Positions 1-6,993 of a stretch of DNA of 7,038 nt are shown in pieces. Under the pieces are notes generated by a model. It worked only from the letters and a program-made list of their open reading frames with translations. It ran no database searches and was not told the DNA's origin. Each line of letters opens with the position of its first letter. Position 1 is the stretch's first letter. A program made the translations under genes and the position numbers. The DNA lies in NCBI GenBank assembly GCA_020436865.1, contig JAGQXA010000060.1, positions 1-7,038 of the forward strand, in the 5' to 3' direction. This DNA comes from Saprospiraceae bacterium (GTDB taxonomy: Bacteria > Bacteroidota > Bacteroidia > Chitinophagales > Saprospiraceae).

Positions 1-2814
1 ATGGGCGAACACGCCGTACGCGGCGTGATGACTTCCGAGGGCGACGGCATGTACAAGTCGGAGGACGGCGGGCAAAGCTGGAAACACATCGGCCTGCCCA
101 ACAGCCGCCACATCGCCGAGATCCGCATCCACCCCTCTAACCCAGACTGGGTGTGGGTCGCCGTGCAAGGAGCGCTATACGGCCCGAGCGAAGACCGCGG
201 CGTGTACAAGACCACCGACGGCGGACAAACCTGGCGCAAGGTGCTCTACGTCGACCCTTCGACAGGGGCGGCCGACCTCAGTCTCGATCACCACAACCCG
301 CGTATCCTCTACGCCGGGATGTGGGACCATCAGCGCACGCCCTGGAAGATCCGCAGCGGCGGACCCGGCTCGGGCATTTACAAGTCGACCGACGGCGGTG
401 AGAACTGGAAAAAACTGACCGAAGGTCTGCCCGACACCCTGGGAAAAGTGGCGGTCGACGTATCGCGCGCCGACCCGAATCGCGTTTACGCCAATATCGA
501 AGCCGAAAAGGGCGGCGTGTACCGCTCCGACGACGGCGGAAAAAGCTGGAAACGCGTCTGCAGCGACCGCATCACCGTGGCCCGGGCCTGGTACTACATC
601 GAGATCTTCGCCGATCCGCAGGATGCCGAGACAGTCTACGTGCTCAACGCCCCGATGCTGCGGTCGATCGACGGCGGCAAAAGTTTTCAGAACATCCCCA
701 ATCCGCACGGCGATCAGCACGACCTCTGGATCAATCCGCGCAATCCGAAAAATCTGATCCTCGCCAACGACGGCGGCGCCTGCATCAGCTTTAACGGCGG
801 TCAGAGCTGGTCAGCCCAGACCAATCAGCCTACGGCCCAATTCTACCGGGTCATTGCCGACAAACGCGTGCCCTATTATCTCTATGCCGGGCAGCAGGAC
901 AACTCCACCGTGGCCATCGCCAGCAGCACGATGGACCGGGGGATCGACTGGAAAGACTGGTACCCCGTGGCCGGGGGTGAAGCGGCCTTCATCGCCCTCG
1001 ACCCCGAAGACCCGACCCTCGTGTTCGGCAGCAATATCCAGGGTTTCATCGAGGTGTACGACCACCGCACCCAGCAAACCAAAGACATCATGCCCTATCC
1101 GGCGATCCAGTTGGGTTCGCGACCGAAAGACATGAAGTATCGCTTCAACTGGAACCCGCCCCTCGTCGCCCAGCCACAAGACCCGCAGGTCATCTATTTC
1201 GGCGGCAACCAATTGCTCAAAACCGACGATGCCGGCCAAAGCTGGACGGAGATCTCCTCCGACCTGACCCGCAACGATCCCGACAAGCTCGGCGACGGGG
1301 GCGGGCCCTTCACGAACGAAGGTGCGGGCGGAGAAAACTACCATACCCTCAGCTACATCGCCTGCTCGCCGCACCAGGCCGGCCTGATCTGGACCGGCGC
1401 CGACGACGGGCTGGTGCACCTGACCAAAGACGAAGGCGCGACCTGGCAGAACGTCAGTCCGCCGGGCCTCGGCGAAGCCCTGATCAACGCCATCGAGGTA
1501 TCCCCGCACGAGCCGGCAACCGCCTACCTGGCCGTGACTCGCTACAAGTTCGACGATCCGCAGCCCTTGATCTATATTACCCACGACTATGGGCAAAGCT
1601 GGGAACTCAAGGTGCAGGGCATCGCCGCCAACGCCTTCGTGCGCGTGGTGCGCGAAGATCCGCAAACGCCCGGCCTGCTGTATGCGGGAACCGAGCGGGG
1701 ATTGTACGTGTCGTTCGACGGAGGCGATCATTGGAAGCTCTTGAAAACCAACTTCCCGGCCTGTCCGATCACCGACCTGACCATCCGCAACAACGACCTG
1801 ATCGCCGCCACCTCCGGGCGGGCCTTCTGGATACTCGACGACCTCAGCGCCCTGCAGCAGTCGGCCGGAAATTTTCCGGAAAAGGAAATGGCGCTGTACC
1901 ACCCGAAAACCACCTACAAGATCAATTACCGGGTACCCGCCGGTCAGCCGGCCCAGCAAGGCAAGAACCCCGAGAATGGGATCGTTTTCGACTATTTCCT
2001 TCCGGAAAAACTGGACACGGCCACCCTGACCCTGGAGGTCCTCAACGATCAGGGCAAGGTGATCCGGACCTACACCAATCAAAAGGACGAAAAGTTCAAG
2101 ACCTGGCCTGGAGGGCCGCCGCCGCCTCAAATCCTGCCTTCGCAGAAAGGCTACAATCGCTTCAACTGGGACCTCCGCAAGGAAACCCTGCCCAGCGTCG
2201 AGGGCGTATTCGTGTTGGGCGATTACCGGGGCGCCATTGTGCCGCCGGGTAACTACTACCTGCGTTTGTTTTCGGCCACCGACACCGTGTCGGCGCCCTG
2301 CCTGCTCGAACCCGATCCGCGCCTGACGGTCGGTCGGTCGGCGCACAAAGCCCAGGCCAAAGCCCTGCTCCTGATCGAAACCACCGTACAGGACATTCAC
2401 CGTTCCGTGAACCTGATGCGCAGCGTGAAGAAGCAGATGGACGAACGCGTCGCCCTCCTGGAAAAGCTGGAGGGACAGCAAGACCTCGTCGACACCGGCA
2501 AAGCCATCGTCAAGCAGATCGTCGCCTGGGAAGAGAACCTCATCCAGCCCAAACAGGAAACCTTTCAGGATGTGATCAATTTCCAAAACCAGCTCAACGC
2601 CGAACTGCTGACCCTCAAGTCCAGGCTCGAAAGCCATGACCCACAGCCGACCGAAGGCGCCAACCAGCGCCTTCAGGATCTGATCGCCACTTGGGAAACG
2701 CACCGGCTCGAGTTGCTGCGCCTGATCGAAGAGGAAGTCGGCGGCTTCAACCGCCTCTACCAGGAGCGCGACTTGCCGATCCTGATCGTGCCGCATAAGG
2801 ATCCGAAGCCGTGA
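1..2814 (+). CDS. Asp-box (VPS10/sortilin-like, BNR) beta-propeller protein, 5'-truncated by window
   Basis: This is the last 937 codons of a large propeller protein. Ten Asp-box motifs (S/T-x-D-x-G-x-T/S-W type) are visible at residues 20-27, 71-78, 129-136, 176-183, 222-229, 263-270 (N for D), 408-415, 475-482, 527-534 and 571-578. This is the pattern of sortilin/VPS10-like and BNR-repeat proteins, which are common in Bacteroidota and often loosely annotated as glycosyl hydrolases. The stretch WDHQRTPWKIRSGGPGSG (residues 108-125) is typical of this subfamily as I know it. Residues about 660-757 look like a beta-sandwich (FNWDLR, then PPGNYYLRL), resembling FlgD-like Ig folds. Residues about 780-920 are charged and probably helical. 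The ATG at position 1 falls inside a blade, so it is very unlikely to be the true start; the N-terminal blade and signal peptide should lie upstream. It is probably exported and may bind or process a polymer or peptide, but no catalytic residues can be assigned and the substrate is unknown. The gene ends with TGA and is followed by a terminator hairpin. Confidence 0.88.
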   Translation: MGEHAVRGVMTSEGDGMYKSEDGGQSWKHIGLPNSRHIAEIRIHPSNPDWVWVAVQGALYGPSEDRGVYKTTDGGQTWRKVLYVDPSTGAADLSLDHHNPRILYAGMWDHQRTPWKIRSGGPGSGIYKSTDGGENWKKLTEGLPDTLGKVAVDVSRADPNRVYANIEAEKGGVYRSDDGGKSWKRVCSDRITVARAWYYIEIFADPQDAETVYVLNAPMLRSIDGGKSFQNIPNPHGDQHDLWINPRNPKNLILANDGGACISFNGGQSWSAQTNQPTAQFYRVIADKRVPYYLYAGQQDNSTVAIASSTMDRGIDWKDWYPVAGGEAAFIALDPEDPTLVFGSNIQGFIEVYDHRTQQTKDIMPYPAIQLGSRPKDMKYRFNWNPPLVAQPQDPQVIYFGGNQLLKTDDAGQSWTEISSDLTRNDPDKLGDGGGPFTNEGAGGENYHTLSYIACSPHQAGLIWTGADDGLVHLTKDEGATWQNVSPPGLGEALINAIEVSPHEPATAYLAVTRYKFDDPQPLIYITHDYGQSWELKVQGIAANAFVRVVREDPQTPGLLYAGTERGLYVSFDGGDHWKLLKTNFPACPITDLTIRNNDLIAATSGRAFWILDDLSALQQSAGNFPEKEMALYHPKTTYKINYRVPAGQPAQQGKNPENGIVFDYFLPEKLDTATLTLEVLNDQGKVIRTYTNQKDEKFKTWPGGPPPPQILPSQKGYNRFNWDLRKETLPSVEGVFVLGDYRGAIVPPGNYYLRLFSATDTVSAPCLLEPDPRLTVGRSAHKAQAKALLLIETTVQDIHRSVNLMRSVKKQMDERVALLEKLEGQQDLVDTGKAIVKQIVAWEENLIQPKQETFQDVINFQNQLNAELLTLKSRLESHDPQPTEGANQRLQDLIATWETHRLELLRLIEEEVGGFNRLYQERDLPILIVPHKDPKP

Positions 2815-2829
2815 ATTATCTTTTCCCCT

Positions 2830-2868
2830 GCGTTCAGACCGCTACAAGCGGTCCGAACGCTATTTTTT
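2830..2868 (+). terminator. Intrinsic (rho-independent) terminator of the propeller-protein gene
   Basis: A 13-bp stem pairs 2830-2842 (GCGTTCAGACCGC) with 2848-2860 (GCGGTCCGAACGC) around a TACAA loop, with one A-C mismatch. It is followed directly by TA and six T residues (2863-2868). It lies 15 bases after the TGA stop, the expected place for a factor-independent terminator. It suggests that the kinase gene downstream has its own promoter. The stem is closely related to the hairpin at 3023-3059. Confidence 0.8.
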
Positions 2869-2897
2869 AGATGTTGGCTTTGCCCGCCGAAATCGAT

Positions 2898-3010
2898 ATT
2901 GTCGATCTCCAGATCGACGATGACCATTCGCCGGTCTCCTGACCGGCATCGCTCGAGAGCGGTCTGGAGACCGCAGATTGATCGTCGTCAGTCTGGAGAC
3001 AGACGACATC
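2898..3010. repeat. Cluster of four evenly spaced short palindromes
   Basis: Four inverted repeats stand in a row. The first is 2898-2921, an 11-bp stem (including one T-G pair) around CC. The second is 2930-2947, GCCGGTC/GACCGGC around TCCT. The third is 2959-2974, GCGGTCT/AGACCGC around GG. The fourth is 2984-3007, GTCGTC-A-GTCT/AGAC-A-GACGAC around GG with one A-A mismatch; it extends to 2980-3010 if one C is bulged. Their centres lie at about 2909.5, 2938.5, 2966.5 and 2995.5, a spacing of 28-29 bases. Units 1 and 2 carry CTCC at the apex, and units 3 and 4 carry its complement GGAG. No credible gene overlaps them. They could be an intergenic repeat element, a structured RNA or a protein-binding array; the sequence does not decide between these. 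Confidence 0.8.
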
Positions 3011-3022
3011 AAGTTTTTGGAA

Positions 3023-3059
3023 ATAGCGTTCTGACCGCGGGGAGCGGTCGGAACGCTAT
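3023..3059. repeat. Long inverted repeat related to the upstream terminator stem
   Basis: A 16-bp stem pairs 3023-3038 (ATAGCGTTCTGACCGC) with 3044-3059 (GCGGTCGGAACGCTAT), loop GGGGA, with one T-G wobble. The 13-base arms differ from the arms at 2830-2842 and 2848-2860 by only one base each, and at the same paired position. No strong T-run follows on the + strand (ACTCTTGAAAA), so it is less convincing as a terminator than its partner. It may be a second copy of a dispersed repeat, a remnant terminator or a structured leader element. Confidence 0.75.
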
Positions 3060-3093
3060 ACTCTTGAAAATGATCACGACATCACGCCAAAGG

Positions 3094-3122
3094 TAAAAAA
3101 GGATAAAAAAGGATAAATTTTG
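3094..3122 (+). promoter_or_regulatory. A-rich leader with 10-bp tandem repeat, possible promoter region of the kinase gene
   Basis: TAAAAAAGGA occurs twice in tandem (3094-3103 and 3104-3113) and is followed by TAAATTTTG (3114-3122). A-tracts repeated once per helical turn tend to bend DNA, and such tracts often lie upstream of promoters. TAAATTTTG is one base longer than the Bacteroidota -7 consensus TAnnTTTG, and I find no good -33 TTTG/TTG element at the usual distance. A promoter is expected somewhere between the terminator at 2868 and the kinase start at 3205, but this exact assignment is weak. Confidence 0.3.
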
Positions 3123-3175
3123 CGGGACGGCGGACCGCAAAGACCGAGGCTGACGGAAATTTTGGATAAATTGAG

Positions 3176-3198
3176 TGGCTGCCGCCAACCGGCAGCCA
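3176..3198 (+). promoter_or_regulatory. GC-rich hairpin just before the kinase start codon
   Basis: A perfect 9-bp stem pairs 3176-3184 (TGGCTGCCG) with 3190-3198 (CGGCAGCCA) around a CCAAC loop. It ends six bases before the ATG at 3205. If transcribed it would sit where ribosomes load, so it could reduce or modulate translation. No T-run follows, so it is not an intrinsic terminator. If translation began at GTG 3175 the hairpin would instead lie inside the coding region. Confidence 0.5.
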
Positions 3199-3204
3199 AT
3201 AACC

Positions 3205-6200
3205 ATGCCCGGACAAATGCCGCTTTACCGACTACTCCTCGGCCTGCTGCTGACAGGCCTCTCCCTGCCGGGCTATGCGCAAACGGAGACCCTCTACTTC
3301 GACCGCATTACGCTGGAGGACGGTCTGCCGCAAGGTCACATCTTCGACATCCACGAAGATCGCGAGGGTTTCGTCTGGTTCGCCACCGGGCACGGGCTGA
3401 TCAAGTACGACGGCTACCGCTTCGTCAACCACGCTTACAACCCGGAAGACAGTACCGCACTTTCCTCCAATCGCGTGCTGTCGATGCTCGAACGGGCCGA
3501 CGGCAATTTCTGGGTGGCCACTACCGGCGGACTGCACCTGATGGACCGCATCCGGGAAGAGTTTACCGTTTTTTTGCCCGATTCTTCCATCGAGAATTCC
3601 CTGGGCGGAAAGGACGTTCGCGAACTGGCTCTGGGCGCCGGCGACACCCTCTGGATGGCGACGAACGGAGGGCTGTATTTTCTGCCTCCCGGGGCGAAAC
3701 GCACGTTTAGCATCCCCACCTGCTCCGGGGCAGAAGATCGGCCCTCCCTTCATACCGTATTGATCGATCGCCGCGGGCAGCTCTGGGCCGCCGGCCGGGG
3801 CGGCATTTTCCGCTACGATCCGGCTTCAGGCTGCCTGATCGCTTTCCCGCCCGACCCCGAGGATCCGGAGGCCAAAGTCAACCAACTGGTCCGCGAACTG
3901 AAAGAAGACCAGGAGGGTCACATCTATTTCACCACTTTCGACGGCTTGTACGAACTCGACCCTCTGAGTGGCCGCAGTCGCCGGGCTCCCGTGCCCGACG
4001 ATATGCCCCGCATCCGGGTGGTCGGGCTGTATGTCGACCATGAGAACTCGCTCTGGATCGGTTCCTACGACGAGGGCATCATCTACTGGAACCGCCGGAA
4101 CAACACCACCCAGGTATTCGCCTACGCCCCCGACGCCCCCTACGGACTGTGCAACAACCGCGTGTACTGCTTCCATCAGGACCGTTTCCGGAACATGTGG
4201 ATCGGCACCTTCAATGGGATCAACCGGATCAATCTGTGGCAGCGGAAGTTCCACTTTTATCAGAATGCGGGGGGCATCGACAACTTTTCCAACTACGTGC
4301 TGCGCGTGCACGAAGACCAGCACGGCGGCTTCTGGTCGAATACGATGGAAGGCCTGTTCTACTCGCCCGGCATCGGGCAGCCGTCGAAGCTGGTGTACCC
4401 GATGCAGGACGTACGCAACACCATGGTCATCAGTGGGTTTTACAACGACCTGGCCGGCGACAAACTCTGGTTTTGGGTGGAATCGCGCGGCCTATTCACC
4501 TATGACTTCGGCGCCCGGCAATTTAAGCTCGTTACGTTCGATCCGGCGGCCAGCTCCTTCCAACTGGTGGATCAGATCCTGCCCGACGACGACCATCCCG
4601 ATTTCCTTTGGCTGCCGACCAATGTGGGGCTCTGCCGGCTGCACCGGACCAACCTGAGCACCGAATGGTTTTACCCGCAGGAGTCGTGCGAGGCGCCCAG
4701 CAATCGCACCGATCAGACGATCCAAATGTCCGGCGGCCGCATGTGGGTCGAGCTGACCAGGGGTATGAGTTTGTTCGACAAGGCCAGCGGTCGTTTCACC
4801 TACTTCCCCAGTGTAGCGACCGATCCAAAGGGGCCGCCCAATGCCGGCGTGCTGAAGATCGCCAAAACCGAAGATCGCTACGTTTGGCTGGCGACGGGCC
4901 ACGGGCTTTGCCGGCTCGACGATCAGACCAAGGAGTTTCGGACCTACACCGAGGCCGACGGCCTGGCCGAACTCGGCATCATGAGCATGGAGGCCGATCT
5001 CGCCGGAAACATCTGGCTATCGAGCCTCAACTATATCAGCCGCTTCGATCCGAAGAGCGAGACCTTCCTTCATTTTCCGATCAAACACGACGTGAAGGAG
5101 TTCAACACCACCGCGTCTTACCTCAACGACGAAGGCCGGATCTACTTCGGCGGGGTCAACGGTATTTACGGATTTCACCCGCAGGAGATCGCGGCCGACA
5201 CGGCGGCGCCGCGGGTAGTGCTGACGGGCGTCAAGGTATTGAACGAACCCTACGACCTGGGCGTTTCGCCGGAGTTTGTGCGCGAGGTGCGTCTGTCGCA
5301 TCGCGACTACGTCTTTTCCCTGGAATTTGCCGGCTTGCAGTTCATTCGCCCCACCGGCAACCGCTACGCCTATCAGCTCGTCGGTTTCGACCGCGACTGG
5401 CAGTATGTGGGCGACAAGCGCGAGGCCACCTATACCAATCTCGATCCCGGCTACTACACCTTTCGTGTCAAGGCCTCCAATTCGGAAGGAGTTTGGTCGA
5501 AAGAACCGCTGGAGGTGGCCATCTACCTGGCGCCCCCGTACTGGCGGACCGGCTGGTTTTACGGCCTCGTGGCGCTGGTCGCCTTCGGACTCGGCTATGC
5601 CGTGTACCGCAACTGGCAGCATCGCCGCTACCTCAAGCAACAGAAGGAAGTGGCCGAGCAATCGACCCACTACAAGTCGCAATTCCTGGCCAATATGAGC
5701 CACGAGATCCGCACCCCGATGAACGCCATCGTGGGCATGAGCAAGCTCATGTTCGACACCGAAATGGACCAAAAACAGCGCGAATACGCCGAGGCCATCC
5801 AGCAATCGGCCGAAAACCTGCTGGTGATCGTCAACGACATCCTGGACCACACGAAGATCGAGTCGGGCAAATACACCTTCGTGAGCAAGCCGTTCGAGCT
5901 CGACATTCTGCTGCGGCAGCTACAGCGCGTGTTCACGTTCCGGGCGGAGGAAAAGGAGCTGGAATTCGCCATTCACCCCGACGAAGGACTGCCGAATCAT
6001 CTCGTTGGCGACCCCACCCGCCTCAACCAGATCCTGATGAACCTGATCGGCAACGCCATCAAGTTCACCTCGAATGGATCGGTCGGCGTGTGGGTACATC
6101 TGGTGGAGAAAAACGAGCGACAAGCCACCCTCGAATTCACGGTGCGCGACACCGGCATCGGCATTCCGGCCGATCAGTTGCCGCACATCTTCGAGAGTTT

Positions 6201-6789
6201 CCAGCAGGCCAATCCCGACAGTGAAGAAACCTACGGCGGCACCGGCCTCGGCCTGGCCATCGCCAAACAGCTGGTCGAACAGCAGGGCGGCCATATCTGG
6301 GTGGAAAGCAAGCCCGGGCGCGGCACTTCCTTCGGCTTCCGCCTCACCTACGCCTTGGCTGCTTTGCCAGAGGCCGAAGCCCGGCAGGCGACCGCCGAGA
6401 CCTCCAAGCTGAAGGCTTTGTCTGTGCTGATCGTCGAAGACACCTATTTCAACCAGATGCTGGCCGTCGAGCTCTTGCGCAAGGAGATCCCCGAAGTAGA
6501 GATCGAGGTGGCCGACAACGGCAAGGTCGCCCTGGAAAAGATCAAGAACCGCTCTTTCGACCTGGTGCTGATGGACGTAAAGATGCCCGTCATGAACGGA
6601 CTGGAAGCCACCCGCGCCATTCGCGCCCTTCCGGAAAAGGATCGCGCGGAGGTACCCATTCTGGCCCTGACCGCCAACGCCATCCGCGAGCAGCTCGACC
6701 AATGCAAAGCCGCCGGCATGGATGACTATATCACCAAGCCGATCAACCGGGATGAACTGATGGAAAAGATCCGGGGGGTGGTGGGGTAG
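3205..6789 (+). CDS. Hybrid sensor histidine kinase/response regulator with periplasmic Reg_prop propeller and Y_Y_Y domain
   Basis: This is a complete 1194-residue membrane sensor, numbered from the ATG at 3205. An N-terminal signal peptide (residues 1-25, hydrophobic run LLLGLLLTGLSL, GYA|Q cleavage) precedes about 13 Reg_prop repeats (about residues 38-660) with recurring (V/L)W-x-(A/G)T-x-x-G-(L/I) strands, enough for two seven-bladed propellers. A Y_Y_Y domain (about 700-775) leads to one transmembrane helix (about 783-801). HisKA has the phosphoacceptor H833 in MSHEIRTP. HATPase_c shows N946/N950 (N box), D982 (DTGIGI) and GTGLGL at 1012-1017. The C-terminal receiver has E1078/D1079, phosphoacceptor D1124, T1156 and K1178. 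All catalytic positions look intact. By family, an external ligand, often a glycan breakdown product, is sensed in the periplasm and drives phosphotransfer. No AraC-type helix-turn-helix follows the receiver, so output must pass to another protein not seen here. An in-frame GTG at 3175 would add 10 residues; ATG 3205 or ATG 3217 gives a better signal peptide. No clear Shine-Dalgarno sequence is present. Confidence 0.93.
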   Translation: MPGQMPLYRLLLGLLLTGLSLPGYAQTETLYFDRITLEDGLPQGHIFDIHEDREGFVWFATGHGLIKYDGYRFVNHAYNPEDSTALSSNRVLSMLERADGNFWVATTGGLHLMDRIREEFTVFLPDSSIENSLGGKDVRELALGAGDTLWMATNGGLYFLPPGAKRTFSIPTCSGAEDRPSLHTVLIDRRGQLWAAGRGGIFRYDPASGCLIAFPPDPEDPEAKVNQLVRELKEDQEGHIYFTTFDGLYELDPLSGRSRRAPVPDDMPRIRVVGLYVDHENSLWIGSYDEGIIYWNRRNNTTQVFAYAPDAPYGLCNNRVYCFHQDRFRNMWIGTFNGINRINLWQRKFHFYQNAGGIDNFSNYVLRVHEDQHGGFWSNTMEGLFYSPGIGQPSKLVYPMQDVRNTMVISGFYNDLAGDKLWFWVESRGLFTYDFGARQFKLVTFDPAASSFQLVDQILPDDDHPDFLWLPTNVGLCRLHRTNLSTEWFYPQESCEAPSNRTDQTIQMSGGRMWVELTRGMSLFDKASGRFTYFPSVATDPKGPPNAGVLKIAKTEDRYVWLATGHGLCRLDDQTKEFRTYTEADGLAELGIMSMEADLAGNIWLSSLNYISRFDPKSETFLHFPIKHDVKEFNTTASYLNDEGRIYFGGVNGIYGFHPQEIAADTAAPRVVLTGVKVLNEPYDLGVSPEFVREVRLSHRDYVFSLEFAGLQFIRPTGNRYAYQLVGFDRDWQYVGDKREATYTNLDPGYYTFRVKASNSEGVWSKEPLEVAIYLAPPYWRTGWFYGLVALVAFGLGYAVYRNWQHRRYLKQQKEVAEQSTHYKSQFLANMSHEIRTPMNAIVGMSKLMFDTEMDQKQREYAEAIQQSAENLLVIVNDILDHTKIESGKYTFVSKPFELDILLRQLQRVFTFRAEEKELEFAIHPDEGLPNHLVGDPTRLNQILMNLIGNAIKFTSNGSVGVWVHLVEKNERQATLEFTVRDTGIGIPADQLPHIFESFQQANPDSEETYGGTGLGLAIAKQLVEQQGGHIWVESKPGRGTSFGFRLTYALAALPEAEARQATAETSKLKALSVLIVEDTYFNQMLAVELLRKEIPEVEIEVADNGKVALEKIKNRSFDLVLMDVKMPVMNGLEATRAIRALPEKDRAEVPILALTANAIREQLDQCKAAGMDDYITKPINRDELMEKIRGVVG

Positions 6790-6791
6790 CA

Positions 6792-6859
6792 GGTGGCAGT
6801 TGGCTGTTGGCAGATACCGTTGGCAGGTGCAGTTGGCAGTTGGCAGGGGGCAGGGGGCA
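6792..6859. repeat. Degenerate GTTGGCA heptanucleotide array
   Basis: Heptamers related to GTTGGCA start at 6792 (GGTGGCA), 6799 (GTTGGCT), 6806, 6819, 6832 and 6839 (all GTTGGCA), then 6846 and 6853 (both GGGGGCA). Six-base units at 6813 and 6826 break the register. The array begins three bases after the kinase stop codon. It is noncoding simple-repeat DNA, probably made by slippage; no function can be read from it. Confidence 0.75.
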
Positions 6860-6923
6860 GCTTCGCTGGGGCGAGGGCCCGCCTTCGCTTAGCTACGGCA
6901 GGACGAGGGGGCAGCTTCACTGG
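6853..6923. repeat. 17-base near-identical direct repeat flanking a GC-rich inverted repeat
   Basis: GGGGGCAGCTTCGCTGG (6853-6869) recurs as GGGGGCAGCTTCACTGG (6907-6923), with one difference and a 54-base offset. Between them, 6871-6878 can pair with 6881-6888 (GCGAGGGC with GCCTTCGC, one G-T pair), but the loop would be only two bases. There is no T-run, so a terminator for the kinase gene is not supported. The GCCTTCGCTTAGCTACGGCA stretch (6881-6900) resembles intergenic repeats I recall from other environmental bacteria; that similarity is from memory and unchecked. Confidence 0.55.
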
Positions 6924-6946
6924 AGCCTCTAAAGAATCCCTGGACC

Positions 6947-6978
6947 AATCCCCCAATTAACTAATCCCCCAATTAACC
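6947..6978. repeat. 16-bp tandem duplication upstream of the last gene
   Basis: AATCCCCCAATTAACT (6947-6962) is followed directly by AATCCCCCAATTAACC (6963-6978), and a further AAT begins what may be a decayed third copy. It ends 15 bases before the ATG at 6994, so it lies in the promoter or leader region of that gene. Each unit contains the palindrome AATT. It could be a binding site pair or simple slippage; no known operator is recognised. Confidence 0.75.
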
Positions 6979-6993
6979 AATAAACCAGAGCTC

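Noticed and set aside
1..3. ATG at position 1 as the real start of the propeller protein
   Set aside because: The translation begins mid-blade with no signal peptide, so the frame most likely continues upstream of the window.
811..2796. Long open frame of 661 codons on the minus strand inside the propeller gene
   Set aside because: It lies wholly antisense to a clearly conserved Asp-box protein, and its translation shows no recognisable domain. Long antisense frames are common in GC-rich genes with biased third positions.
2898..3010. CRISPR array, suggested by the regular 28-29-base pitch
   Set aside because: The units are divergent palindromes in mixed orientation separated by only 8-12 bases. 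There are no identical direct repeats and no 30-base unique spacers, and no cas genes are present.
3175..3177. GTG as the kinase start codon
   Set aside because: It would place a polar segment before the signal peptide and the hairpin inside the coding region. ATG 3205 or 3217 gives a normal signal peptide, but GTG cannot be fully excluded.
2899..3206. Short 65-codon frames on both strands in the intergenic region (2899-3096 on +, 3009-3206 on -)
   Set aside because: They run through the palindromes and A-tracts, have no recognisable domain, and are explained by repeat sequence rather than by a protein.
4608..6224. 538-codon frame on the + strand within the kinase gene
   Set aside because: It overlaps the kinase in another frame across its Y_Y_Y, transmembrane and catalytic domains. 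Its translation is rich in Arg, Pro and Gly, as expected of a shadow frame.
6871..6888. Intrinsic terminator after the kinase gene
   Set aside because: The GC-rich stem has a two-base loop and no following T-run, so it does not meet the usual criteria.
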